This document shows, in pieces, positions 10,437 to 21,600 of a stretch of 64,000 nucleotides of DNA (position 1 is its first letter; each line of letters begins with the position of its first letter). The notes under the pieces were generated by a model. That model saw only the letters and a list, made by a program, of their open reading frames with translations, made no database searches and was not told the DNA's origin. A program made the translations under genes and the position numbers. Origin of the DNA: Crotalaria pallida (Eukaryota; Streptophyta; Magnoliopsida; Fabales; Fabaceae); assembly GCA_037953625.1 (NCBI GenBank), contig CM075649.1:107389290-107453289 (forward strand). The letters run 5' to 3'.

Positions 10437-11126
10437 TCTTGGTGTGCTTGGTGGTCAGCTTTTATCTGTTTTTGTTTTTCTGCTTGATGGTAATACATTT
10501 AGGATTTCTTTCTGCTGCTCGTTGTGTCCGAGCATTCATACTTATTTTTGATCAAAACTCTTGTTACTTTGGATATGACCTTTAATTTACTTGCTGTCTA
10601 GCAAATTGTGTCGTTATTTGATATGTTTTTAACTACTTTTCGGTTTCGTTCGTCACGCTTCCACCAGAAATTTCCGAGTGAAAACTCTTTGGTGGGGTTT
10701 GTAGTAGAATCACATTTGTATGTATAGTTTAATGATAGAAATTGTGAGAAAGAACTCGGATCGCCAACTTTAGCCAAAGTGGGACCCTCGGACCGCGAAG
10801 TAAGGAAAGTAATTTCCTAGGTTCGGGTGTTCTATGAATACGTTGTTAAACTCTTGAAAAGAGTTGTATCTCGATTTTGATCAGTGGCAAGCCGACCAAA
10901 ATGAGCCGTATGTGGTTTCACAATGTACACAGATAAGAAAATTTCCAAGAAATGATGTACTTTATTGATAAGAGTATACAACGCTGAAATTGCTCATAAC
11001 TAAGAAATTCCTAACAATTTAACTGTAATCTAAGAAGGGTGTTACCCTTCGTTATTCATCAAAAACTATTTTGAGCAATCTAAAAATAACTAAACTATTC
11101 TCAAACAAAGAAAATAAAGTGAGAGC
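10437..11126. other. Intergenic gap between antisense gene and pol of element A
   Basis: About 690 bp where the antisense gene (plus strand) and pol (minus strand) end tail to tail. There is no coding signal. On the minus strand an AATAAA lies at about 10960, which could serve polyadenylation, but this is weak. Confidence 0.5.
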
Positions 11127-13559
11127 TTAGCTGTAATAAGCTCTGAGCTTGGCAACGTTCCAACTGTTATTGATATCCGTGCCCGAGAGAGTTTCCAGCT
11201 TGTATGCGCCAGTTCCAGTTTTAACCTTCACTCGGTACGGACCTTCCAAATTTGGATTCAGCTTTCCGACACCTGCATTTCCTTTGCCAATATCTGCTCG
11301 GCGAAGGACCAAGTCTCCGACTTCAAAACTTCGAGGTCGGACCTTCTTGTTATATTCTCGTGCCTGGTGTTCTTTCATCTTTGTTTCATGAGCCGCAACA
11401 TTCTTTCGCATTTCCTTAAGTAATATGAGTTCATCGTTGAGCAACCCGTTGTTAGTTTCCGAGGGACGTTCAAGCATCCTAAAGGTGGGGATTCTCTTTT
11501 CGATCGGAATGACTGCGTCGCAGTCGTATGTCAAACGAAAAGGGGTCTCACTAGTTGAGGAGTGTACAGTTGTCCTATGTGACCATAGAACGCTCGGAAG
11601 CTTATCAGCCCATGTACCAGCTGCATTGCCAAGTTTCTTTTTTATACCGTCTAAAATGGTCTTGTTGGCGGCTTCGGCTAACCCATTGGTTTGTGGGTGT
11701 TCCACGGAACTGAAGTAGTGAGTGATCCCCAAATCAGCGGCTAGTTCTTGAAAGTGCGAGGCTGCGAATTGTGACCCATTATCTGTGACTATAGAATGTG
11801 GAACTCCGAACCGAGAGATTATTTCCTTTACAAAGCAAGACTGAATTCGATCTGTAGTAATTGTTGCTAATGGTGCCGCTTCAATCCACTTCGTAAAGTA
11901 ATCAACAGCTACGACCACAAACTTCAATTGTCCAGGTGCAGTGGGAAACTTTCCGATGATGTCCATTCCCCATTGATAGAAGGGCCAAGGAGCTCCGAGA
12001 GAATGTAGCTCTTTCGCAGGTTTTTGGTAAGTATCACTGTGAAATTGACATTGAACACACTTCTTGACATGTTCCATGGCATCTTTTTGCAGTGTGGGCC
12101 AGAAGTAACCTGCTCGGATTATTTTCTGAGCTAGAGATTTTCCACCCACATGATGGCTACAGATTCCTCCGTGGATCTCCTCAAGGATTTCTTCAGCTTG
12201 AGATGGATTTACGCATCTGAGCATGGGTGAGCCGAACCCTCTTTTATAAAGGACACCATTAAAAACCGTGTATTGGGCCGCTTTCCGAATTAACTTACGA
12301 GCCTCAGTCTGATCTTGTGGAACGAAACCATGCTGCAAGTAAGTTAATATCGGATCCATCCAGGATTGAGATATTGAAACTGCAAGGATGACGCTTGGTC
12401 TTGGGACGGTTTCCTGTATCAAAGTATTGTTGTTTTTCGACCCCTTCGTGCTTGCCAGCTTAGATAAAATATCAGCTCGGGAGTTCGAATCTCTCGGGAC
12501 ATGGGAGATATCAAACTCTGAGAAGTTTGAGATTATTCGCTTTACTTCTTCAAGATACTTCTGCAAGATGGGCTCCTTAGCCGAGTACTGCCCCTTAATC
12601 TGAGAGACCACTAATTGTGAATCGCTGAATACCGATACCCGATCAGCACCAAACTCGTGAACCATTTTGAGGCCTACAAGGACTGCTTCATATTCTGCCT
12701 GATTATTTGAAGTTTGGAATTCAAACTTTAATGAATATTCCATGCACAGTCCTTCTGGATTTTCAATAATAACGCCAGCACCTGATCCTTTCCGGTTGCT
12801 CGAACCATCCACATAGACTGACCACAAATTAGGAAGTGTCTCCGAGGGAATCTCGGTGAATGCAGTGACAAAGTCAGCAAGAACTTGGGATTTCATTGCC
12901 TTCCTCGATTCATAGACGATATCGAACTCAGAAAGCTCTACTGACCATGAAACCATTCTGCCAGCTAGATTAGGCTTGTGAAGAACCTGCCTAAGGGGTT
13001 GGGCTGTCCTGACCATGATTCGATGAGCCTGGAAATACTGTCTTAACCTCCGAGCGGATATGACCAAGCAATATGCAAGTTTCTCGAGTTTCTGATATCG
13101 CAGCTCGGATCCCTGAAGTGCTCGGCTAACAAAATAAATGGGGGCCTCAACTCCTGAATCATCCCGTACCAATACTGAACTGACTGCTGCATCCGCCACT
13201 GGCATGTAGAGTATAAGGTCTTCCTCGGTAAGAGGGCTATGAAGTACTGGCGGGCTGGATAGATAATTCTTCAGCTGCACAAAGGCTTGTTCGCAATGAT
13301 CATCCCAAAGGAAATTCTTATTTTTCCTAAGGAGCTGATACCACGGTAAAGCTTTCCGAGCGGCTTGAGACAGGAACCTTGAAAGGGCTGCTACCCGACC
13401 GGTGAGCTGTTGGACTTCTCTAAGACTGGCAGGACTTCTCATTTCGAGAATTGCTTTGCATTTGTCAGGATTAGCTTCAATACCCCTCTCGGTTAGCATA
13501 AAACCGAGGAAGGATCCGCTTGGGACTCCAAACACACATTTTTCAGGATTTAGTCTCAT
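11127..13559 (-). CDS. pol: Element A pol: RNase H, archaeal-type RNase H and integrase
   Basis: An open 810-residue frame (no internal stop) encodes the downstream part of the polyprotein. Residues 1-110 are the end of the RT thumb/connection. Residues about 115-235 form the first RNase H. Residues about 247-370 form a second RNase H of archaeal type with VYVDGSS (D251), NNQAEYE (E289), SDSQLV (D313) and RAD (D363). The integrase follows: a zinc finger with H463, H470, C501 and C504, then catalytic D533 (GMDIIG), D593 (TDNGSQF) and E629. The start is the continuation of the RT after a frameshift near 13615 to 13560, so it was not a true protein start in the parent. The dual RNase H is diagnostic of the Tat lineage. 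No chromodomain follows. Confidence 0.88.
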   Translation of the reverse strand: MRLNPEKCVFGVPSGSFLGFMLTERGIEANPDKCKAILEMRSPASLREVQQLTGRVAALSRFLSQAARKALPWYQLLRKNKNFLWDDHCEQAFVQLKNYLSSPPVLHSPLTEEDLILYMPVADAAVSSVLVRDDSGVEAPIYFVSRALQGSELRYQKLEKLAYCLVISARRLRQYFQAHRIMVRTAQPLRQVLHKPNLAGRMVSWSVELSEFDIVYESRKAMKSQVLADFVTAFTEIPSETLPNLWSVYVDGSSNRKGSGAGVIIENPEGLCMEYSLKFEFQTSNNQAEYEAVLVGLKMVHEFGADRVSVFSDSQLVVSQIKGQYSAKEPILQKYLEEVKRIISNFSEFDISHVPRDSNSRADILSKLASTKGSKNNNTLIQETVPRPSVILAVSISQSWMDPILTYLQHGFVPQDQTEARKLIRKAAQYTVFNGVLYKRGFGSPMLRCVNPSQAEEILEEIHGGICSHHVGGKSLAQKIIRAGYFWPTLQKDAMEHVKKCVQCQFHSDTYQKPAKELHSLGAPWPFYQWGMDIIGKFPTAPGQLKFVVVAVDYFTKWIEAAPLATITTDRIQSCFVKEIISRFGVPHSIVTDNGSQFAASHFQELAADLGITHYFSSVEHPQTNGLAEAANKTILDGIKKKLGNAAGTWADKLPSVLWSHRTTVHSSTSETPFRLTYDCDAVIPIEKRIPTFRMLERPSETNNGLLNDELILLKEMRKNVAAHETKMKEHQAREYNKKVRPRSFEVGDLVLRRADIGKGNAGVGKLNPNLEGPYRVKVKTGTGAYKLETLSGTDINNSWNVAKLRAYYS

Positions 13560-13570
13560 AGAGTATTTTC

Positions 13571-14290
13571 TTACTCGGTCCAGTATTGTCTTGAGGTCTT
13601 GGGCGTGGGTCTCTTGCTGCTTGCTTTTGCAATAATGTCATCGATATAAACCTCCATTTTTGAGCCGATCATTCCTTGAAATACCTTGTTCATCATTCGC
13701 TGATACGTAGCTCCTGCATTCTTCAATCCAAAGGGCATGACATTGTAACAATATGTTGCCTTATCAGTGATGAATGCTGTTTTATCCTGGTCGGCAGGAA
13801 ACATGGGTATTTGGTTGTAACCTGAGGAAGCGTCCATGAATGAAAGAAGTTTGTATCCGGCCAAGTTGTCGACGAGCTTGTCAATGACGGGAAGTGGATA
13901 TTGATCTTTTGGACAGACTTTGTTCAAGTCAGTATAGTCAACACACATCCTCCACTTCCCGTTGAGTTTTTTGACCAAGACGGTGTTTGCTAACCAATCT
14001 GTATAGTCAATCTCCCGAATGAAGCCAGCTCGGAGTAATTCGGAAACTTTTTCTTCAATAGTCGCGGCCTTTTCTGCACTAACCTTTCTCTTGCGCTATG
14101 CCACTGGTTTTGCCCCTAGAAGAATGCTCAATTTGTGGCAGATAAAATTAGGATCAATTCCCGGCATATCAGCCGAGGTCCAAGCAAACAGATCCCTATT
14201 GGCGATCAATAGCGCGGAAAGTTCATCTTTGGCACTTGAGGGGATCAGAACCAATTTTCACTTGTTTGAGAGGATCATCATTCAATGCTA
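13571..14290 (-). pseudogene. pol: Element A reverse transcriptase, frameshifted
   Basis: From 13978 down to 13571 the minus strand gives RT blocks: KWRMCVDYTDLNKVCPKD, FMDASSGYNQI, PFGLKNAGATYQRMMN and YIDDII, the catalytic Asp pair of the palm. After YIDDIIAK the frame slips and the thumb resumes in the next frame at 13559. Upstream, 13979-14290 contains the RT N-terminal region but in pieces with several frame changes. The enzyme would copy element RNA into DNA; this copy is dead. Confidence 0.75.
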
Positions 14291-14297
14291 AGAACTC

Positions 14298-15018
14298 TCA
14301 TTGTCCCTTTGGAGTTGGTCTGTTTTTGTCAGATTCATTGCGCACATCCAGGTCTGCCAAATTAAAGTTACCTTTGCCGAGGGAGATTCTTTCTAAACGA
14401 TCCTGGTCCTTGTTTTTAACCTTGCCCAAACTTGCATTATAGCATTTTCGGGCTGCCTCCTGCTCAGCTTTGACCGTCACCACCTTGTCATCCGTTCCGA
14501 CGAACTTCATAGCCAAATGCACCGTTGAAACTACTGCACCGAACGCTTGTAGGGAAGTCCTTCCGAGGATGGCATTGTAGGCAGCTGGGCAGTCAACTAC
14601 CAGAAACTTGATTATCTCAGTTCTGGCCGAAGGTTGTTAACCGAGGGTGACAGGAAGTTGAATATATCCCTTTGGCTCGATGGTGTCCCCCGTGAAGCCG
14701 ATTAACTATCCTTCAAATGGAGTGAGATTGCATTCCCTAAGTTTCAGTGCTTTGAACAAAGGGAGAAACATGATGTCCGCCGAGCTCCCTTGATCGATAA
14801 AGACGCGTTTTACTTCGTAATTACCAATAAGGGTTGTGATTACCATGGGATCATTATGACGTTGGAGGATCCCATCCAAATCTTCATCGTTGAAAATGAT
14901 GGGAACATTTTTCGTTGATCTTTTACAGACAGACTTTTGGCTCACGGCTAAGATTTGTTTGATGTATTTCTTCCTGTCGGCTTTTTTCTCTCCTCCCCCG
15001 GCAAACCCTCCGGCAATA
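14298..15018 (-). pseudogene. pol: Element A protease and linker, with stop codons
   Basis: Reading leftward from 15018, directly after the insertion point of element B, the frame gives TIAGGFAGGG, the usual start of the gag-pro junction in Tat elements. Next is the aspartic protease with FIDQGSSADI (canonical D-G-S-S-A-D, here D-Q-G) at about 14800-14775. Then comes the partner region CPAAYNAILGR near 14590. Stops at 14703-14705 and near 14640 interrupt it, and the last frame ends at 14298. The gag part of the same protein is 43 kb to the right because element B sits in between. Confidence 0.75.
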
Positions 15019-15315
15019 GTGTTTGTGACGACCCAACTTTTATTCCAAAGTAAAATATAAATATTTAGAAAATACGACCATTTTTTTCTTTGAAACTAAA
15101 AGTCAGTCATCATCCATTATCAAATCTTGCGGAATTATACAAACATCGAGTCATGAAGACAAGTGATGTAACATCATATTTCATTCATATTAAAAAGGTT
15201 ACGTACCACATTCTTCATTTAAACAAAATACATAATTACTTGATTTAACACTCTAGGTCATTACCTTATATTACATATATTACAACAAAATTCATAATAA
15301 CCTAGAGCATATGGT

Positions 15316-15513
15316 TCATGACTCAAAATATAAAATAGTATAGATAAGAGAAACCATTGGGATTCTCGATCTAAGCGAACGCATACGGGAATATGGGTTA
15401 GGATGGCAGAAGATAACTTCCACATCCCCCTCATATGTAGCCCTATGGTTCTCAAAATTCCACCCCCCATTTGGGAGCGGCCTCATCTCCACGCAAAACA
15501 TGTTCCTCGCCAT
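15316..15513 (-). CDS. LTR-encoded small protein of element B, 3' LTR copy
   Basis: A 65-residue frame inside the LTR in element sense. The ATG at 15513 follows a probable splice acceptor (CCCTTGTGTAG, then GTG, then ATG). The first 51 residues align without gaps to the protein in element C's LTR: 30 identities, including RPLP, W, HRA, YEG, HPNP and RIP. Eighteen of the 30 identical residues use different codons, several being CGN against AGG or AGA Arg, which argues for selection on protein. It is much shorter than the C version, lacking the proline-rich and acidic tail. I do not recognise the family and assign no function. Confidence 0.5.
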   Translation of the reverse strand: MARNMFCVEMRPLPNGGWNFENHRATYEGDVEVIFCHPNPYSRMRSLRSRIPMVSLIYTILYFES

Positions 15514-15779
15514 CACCTACACAAGGGACTGGGAGTGAGTCATAGCTAAAAGCAATAACAAATGAGTATAACAGTGGCTAGAAATAACAAACACAAGTTA
15601 TCATGTAGCAATAATAAATGCATATGTATATGCTCAAACTGTCTTTCATAATATCTTGATTAGTGTTATGATGCATGCCTACTCCTCATTCATGCTACAC
15701 AGTTTGGCATCCGAGTATCTCAGGCTCGGGATATTCTCAATCCTATGTTTCATCAAACCGGAGCGATTCACATTCAAGC

Positions 15780-15975
15780 ATCACGATCGATTGAGAACTC
15801 GGTCTTCCTAGCATCCTTGTGCTAGGGATATTCTGATTTAACATACACCGAAGTTCCGAATCTAGATCGGAGCAACTCCATGATCGATTTGGGAAATCGG
15901 TCTTCCTAGCATCCTTGTGCTAGGGATATTCTGATTTAACATATACCGATGTTCCAAATCTAGATCGGAGCAACT
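15780..15975. repeat. 98-bp tandem duplication with hairpins in the B LTR
   Basis: Two direct copies, each holding the near-palindrome CCTAGCATCCTTGTGCTAGG (15807-15826 and 15905-15924): a perfect 7-bp stem with a 6-base loop. The same pair occurs in the other LTR at 39257-39276 and 39355-39374. Confidence 0.8.
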
Positions 15976-17128
15976 TCTTCTCCATGCATGATAATGCCAC
16001 ACAAACTTTTCTCTTTAATTCTTTACTTTCTTTTATTCTCTAATCACATCCTTGAACATCATGTCTCCAATATAGAGACCCAAAGTTCATATTCCTTCTC
16101 AATCTCAAATTCATCTTTTCTTTTGGCATTAACTGGTGCTAGTGCTTTTCTGAAAATTCCATCAGCGGCCCAGCCACTTTGTGATGGTTTTATATGATAG
16201 GAGTTTAATCGTTTTATTATTATTAATGCAACGGCCCCATTTAGGACTCCAAAAATATCAACCAAGTGGGTAAAGACTTCCACTGGGACGTGGGAAAAAT
16301 AATCAACCAAATGGGTGTACGCACTTCCATTGGGACATCCTGTCCGAATACATCAACCACTGAATAAAATTCCAGTAGGACTCATCCAGGATAAAAATCT
16401 ACCAATGGGAATCAAATAAACTTATACATTTATCCGTTGGGACTCTTGTCCGAATATATCAACCACTGAATAAAATTCTAGTATGACTCTTTCAGGATAA
16501 TAATCAACCAACGGGATAAAAGGAAATAATTCGAATTTAATAATATAGGAGATTAGACGAGTTAATCTTTAATGAAATTATAAAAAGTAAGATTTTTCTG
16601 AAAATTCTTTGAATTACTCGAGTAGTTCTTGCCTACTCGAGTGTTCTTATGAATTTACTCGAGTCCTTAAGAAATACTCGAGTGTTCTTCAATTTTTCCA
16701 GAATACTCGAGTCCTCCTTAATTTACTCGAGTGATTTTACTGCAACTGCACCAGTTTCTGCACTTTTCAATATCAATTCGGATTCTGTGTATTGTATTTC
16801 CATTCCTATGCAAAATAGAGGCATAAACTCACATAGTAAACATGTTAGAACACATAAACAAGCACATAACAACATAAATCAACATCAAAGCACAGAATCA
16901 ATACAAACTTGGAAAATAACCATTTCAAGACATGAAATTCAATTCCACTTGTTTTTAACTTCAAAAATTAATCCAGTGAGCATTATTAGGTCCATTTAAA
17001 CTTGTTTGAATCAGAAAACCTTGGGTTTACGACCTCCAAGTCATATTCCCAATTCCAACTTCATCCCTTGATGAACCTTGTGAGGTTCCTACATTTCTAG
17101 CTTGAGATTACTCATGCTAGCAATGTAA

Positions 17129-17350
17129 TCTTTTTGGAAAATCGAACCATGTAATCTTTTGGAAAATATCATGATGATTTGGAAATAATTCTTTTACGAA
17201 AATAAATGTTTTAGTAACACTCGGATTTCAGCAAAAGGACTTTTAAATGCAACAATGACTTTTCAACAATGCGTTTACAAAAAAAAAATCTGGCCTCAAT
17301 TTTTGCAACCTCAAGTAAATATTTTGGTTTACGAAAATCGGGCTGTTACA
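17129..17350 (+). repeat. Element D 5' LTR remnant
   Basis: A 222-bp end of a 5.4-kb LTR, matching 23799-24020 almost base for base and ending CGGGCTGTTACA. Confidence 0.88.
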
Positions 17351-17353
17351 GAA

Positions 17354-17366
17354 TGGTATCAGAGCC
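17354..17366 (+). promoter_or_regulatory. Element D primer binding site
   Basis: TGGTATCAGAGCC, complementary to the 3' end of initiator methionine tRNA, three bases after the LTR end. Confidence 0.9.
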
Positions 17367-18635
17367 ATGGTAATCCTTAGTGGCCTTAAGCATGGGCTTA
17401 CATGCTTTGCTTGTGTGTGACTCTGTGTGCTTGCTAGTGTAAGGATAGGAACATAAGATTAGGTTTTCATCTTTTTAGGGTGTAAGACCTTGTGGACAGC
17501 TTAATGTCGGCCGAGTTAGTTTAAGGAGCCTGTTCCTCCTGTAGCTTGAAGGAGTAGACTACGAATAGATTCGAAGACTGAGGTCCAATTCCCTATAATA
17601 CTCCCTTAGTACTTGTAAGATCTGAGTTTATTAATCCTAGTGTGCCTTCTGTACGAGGATAGCTGATACCCTTAAAGGTAAAGGATATTATCTCTGAATT
17701 TCCATGTTTGTTGAATTGCTTCGACAAACCAGTTCTTGTTGCTAAAATTTAAATCTTTCCTTCACGAGCCTTGCTATCAACCTATAACCTTACCGAACCT
17801 CTTTGAGATTCATTAGTCGGAATTGTGGGATTAGAAACGCCATAGTTACCCCGATGGTTAGGCCTGAACAATTAAGGAAGGACGAATAGTTTAAGTTAAG
17901 TAAGGATATAAGATCACAATAGATTTAGTTCTAAGTCTGATCAAAGTTGGGGAGTCACAAGGAAGAAAGGAAGTATATGCTATCGGTTAATGCAGGAAAT
18001 TAGGAGGATAATTTGATAATTAGGAATACCTTATACCATAATCCTGAGTTTAAACTGTGGAAGTGGCAGATCTGATTAACGTTTAGAATGAACCTAAGGG
18101 AAAGAGTAAGGATTGTTCGAGGGGGTAAGTAGACCCAAGTTATGATAGGATCCCTTTGAGTTAGAGAAATGATAGACGAAAAACCCTAGAGTTAGAAGGA
18201 AAATTGAATGGGGGGAGTAATTTTGTGAGATAGTAAGAACCTAAGTTGTAGAAAATAGTGTCGATTTGGGGATTTTAGGTAAAGTCCCATACTTGTGGAG
18301 ATGTGTGAATATTGTTTGCTTTGTTTTCCCTAAGTCCGCACCTATGGTGGGACTGTCTATGACAACGCTCAGCTAAAGGAGCGGCATTCTCTTCGGTCAG
18401 TCCGTTGGACTTGACCCGGTTCGGCACGCAAGTGATGGTATGAGTGGAATATCTTCAACTGGAAACAACAAAACGAGGAACACGACAAAGTGAATTAGAT
18501 CAGCAAAGGAGAATACGACTGCGAAGCGAATAGGAAATGTTTTTATGAGAATCGCAATAATGAATGAATTTTGTGCCCTACTGCCCAATCCACAACGTAT
18601 TTCTCGGGGACGAGAAATCTGTAAGTTGGGGAGAA
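17367..18635 (+). other. Element D internal region, non-coding
   Basis: Stop codons are frequent in all frames and no retroviral domain can be read. The last 40 bases (GGGGACGAGAAATCTGTAAG and the following G-run) resemble the tail of element C before its 3' LTR, so this is a reduced derivative of a chromovirus-like element. Confidence 0.65.
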
Positions 18636-21600
18636 TGTAACACCCCGCAAATTCCTCGTACTGGATTAAAATACTAAAGAAATTTACTTCGAAGAAAATG
18701 TTTTGAAAGAATAATTCTCTTAAATAAATTTCTTAAGTCACGTCTTCAAAATGATAAATGATTTTAAAAGAATGATCTTTAGTGGGATTAAGCTATGGAT
18801 TTTTTTTAGTGATTTTGGGAAATGATTATATGTTTAAGATTCTTTTAGTAAAATAATGAACCATTTTCAATAAGAAATTGTCTTATGAAAATGTGTCTTG
18901 TTTTCTATAAATGTATGCTCAATATTTTGGGTGTCATTATAATTTTGGTGCATGAATAATTGGTTTTTTATGTGGATATGCATGTATGTGTGTGTACGGA
19001 TTAGTATGCATGTGTATGTGTGTAAATGGTATGTATATGTGTGTGTACCGTATATGTATGTAGGTAGGAGAAAACCTAGAATTCCCTAAATAATGACCAA
19101 GTAACCAAAATCCTAATTAAACCCTAATTGATGCCCTAATCGTTGATTAAACTTTAATCGAGTTCTTAATCCCTGATTAAGAACTTAATTACCCTCTTGA
19201 AACCTGAACCCTTTTGGTTAGCCCGCTAATCTAGAATTAGTCCTCACTCCACCCATGCTAACTATGGATTAAGTTTTTGATTAGTGCCTTAATCCTTGAT
19301 TAAGCCTTAATCATTAAGGATTAGTGGATTAAATCTAGATTAATTATCCTAATCCTACCCTAATCACGATTAGTAACCTAATTAGTGCCTTAAACCTAAT
19401 TAGCTAATCTAGATCACCCTAAACCCCATGTGGCCGAATGCCTTGATGCATGGCTTGGCCACCAAGCTCATTCCCTTGAGCAACAAGTGGCATGCTTTTA
19501 GTCAACACTATGACATCACTTTGATGACCTATGCATGACTTAAAGGGGGAGGAAATGAGAAAAGGAAAGGAAGAGGAAGGAGCCGTGGAGGAGGGACCAA
19601 GACCAAGGAAATTGCAAATAAACCCTCCATGCAAACCCTTCTTGGTAAATAGGAAAAGTAGAACTAAAAGAAAAAGGGTCCAAACCGTGAGAAAGAGCTC
19701 ATTTTTCACCCTTCATTCCACCTTCACCATTTCTTTCTTTCTCTCAACAACAACAACACCAAACCGTGAGGGAGTGAATGAACTCCTCTTCATTCACTCA
19801 TCAAACACCACCTTTCTTTCATTTCTTTTCCTAAGACCAAATACACATTTGGTTGAGAGCAACACCAAGCTCTCAACCATAGAAAGAAAAAGAGAGAGAA
19901 TCGCGAGCCTTGAGAGGAGAAGGAGAAGGAGATCAAGTCCAAAAACCTAGGAGTTTCTTGAAGATCAAGTACTTATAAGACCTTTCTTCTTGGTATAGCC
20001 GAATACCTTAGAGGAATTAGGACTAGTTTTATTTTGTGATCTTGTAAATTTTCTTTCTTCTTTTATATGTTCATTTTGTGTTTTGAAAGATGACTCTTTG
20101 TGTTGATCTTTCGTAACTATGGACTTGTAAGGACTTGAATTAATTTGTAATATGTGTAGCTTGTGTTGATGATTTGGTTAGTACTCTTCATGATAGATGA
20201 TTTTTCTTCTAGATCTAGAGTTTGTATAGATCCCTTTGTATGATTGAAGTTAATGCCTAAAATCGTGAGGAATGAGATGCTTGTGTATTTATTTGTTAAA
20301 TCCATGTTTGATCTAAATTTGTGCTGATCTTGGTCATGCATGTTGGTTTATGATGATGATTTTGAACCTTGTATGTTTTAATCTTTGATTTTATTTTGGT
20401 CTTGAGCTTGTAAATGATTTTGGACAAAAAGCCTTCTTATTTTCTTAAAGCAAGTCTCGGTTTTGGTTCTTTTCTATTTTTGTTTCCTATTTGTGTTCGT
20501 ATGTTTAATTCCATGACTTGATTTACATGGTTTAAGTACATGCATGTGGTTTTTGAACAAAAAGATTTTCTTTTCCTCATAGACCTCACGGTCTTACAAA
20601 AGAAAATAAAGGAAACAAGTTTTTGGAAAATAATCTTCATCTAAATCTATGTTCTAGGTGCATGCATGATAAAAAAAATAAAAAAATAAAAAAAAATAAA
20701 ACCTTAATTTATGATGGTGGTGCATTCGGTCTAGGTCTAGAGTTAGGGAAATCAAGTTTTGTCTCAAAGAAAAAGGGCACATGCATATTAATTTGCTTTG
20801 ATTTAAGAATTTAGTGTTTTTGCATGTTGAAAAATAAGCCAAGAACCTTGTTTTGTCAAGATTAGGGTTCGGCCTCCACACCTAGAATGGCCTAGGATAC
20901 TTTCTCAATGAAGAGGCATGAAAATAATGATTATGTTTTGTGAACTATGGTTAAATCAATATGTTTGAAATTATGTGTGAACCTTTAATTTATATTCGGT
21001 CTCAACTAAGGAAAAAGGGGGGTAAATGAATTAAATGGTTTTAGAAAAAGTCTTGTGTATTTGGAGAAGAATAAAAGAAAGAATAAATAATTTCGTTACT
21101 TGAAAAAGAAAGTAGAATTTAAGCGTTTTAAATAAACCCAGATGATCTGTGTGTTTTATATTTGTAATTTTGACTTATTTTCCTTGATTAGGTTCGGTCA
21201 TGCATGGTAAATGGGTCTAGGAAATTTAGTTGCACGAAAGCAACTTTGTATAATGATTTTTGAAAAGGATTTAAGTTGAGAAAAATAAACGTGCTTGATT
21301 TCAATCTTTAGTTCAATGTGATTATGAATTTATCCATGCCTAAGTGTTTTGGTGATATGAATTAATTGTAAGTTGTGTAATTGCTTATGTGACTTAATTC
21401 ATTTAAGTGTTGTTGTTGTTGTTTGAGTGATAGTTAATGTTTGGAGAATAATTGCATACATAATTGATTTGAAACAAATTGATTTCGGATAAGTTTGGGT
21501 TAATCTAGTTAAGATTGTTGGATTGTATTCGTGGCTGTCCAAGATTTGTTTCATGCTAAAACTTGAGTTTTGGATTGAAGAGTTATTTAAAATGAAAAAG

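Larger units (their letters stand above)
15024..17124 (-). repeat. Element B 3' LTR, incomplete
   Basis: Collinear with 27187-27706 plus 38993-40574. About 0.84 kb at the LTR's own start is missing: similarity stops at GCAAT (17124), then four filler bases join element D's LTR end. It contains the small LTR-encoded frame (15316-15513), a 98-bp duplication with hairpins (15780-15975), degenerate repeats around 16330-16520 and a cluster of six ACTCGAGT palindromes at 16616-16731. Confidence 0.85.

Noticed and set aside
19090..19400. CCTAAT/GATTAA-rich zone resembling telomere repeats
   Set aside because: The words are irregular and not CCCTAAA arrays; probably compositional bias in D's LTR.
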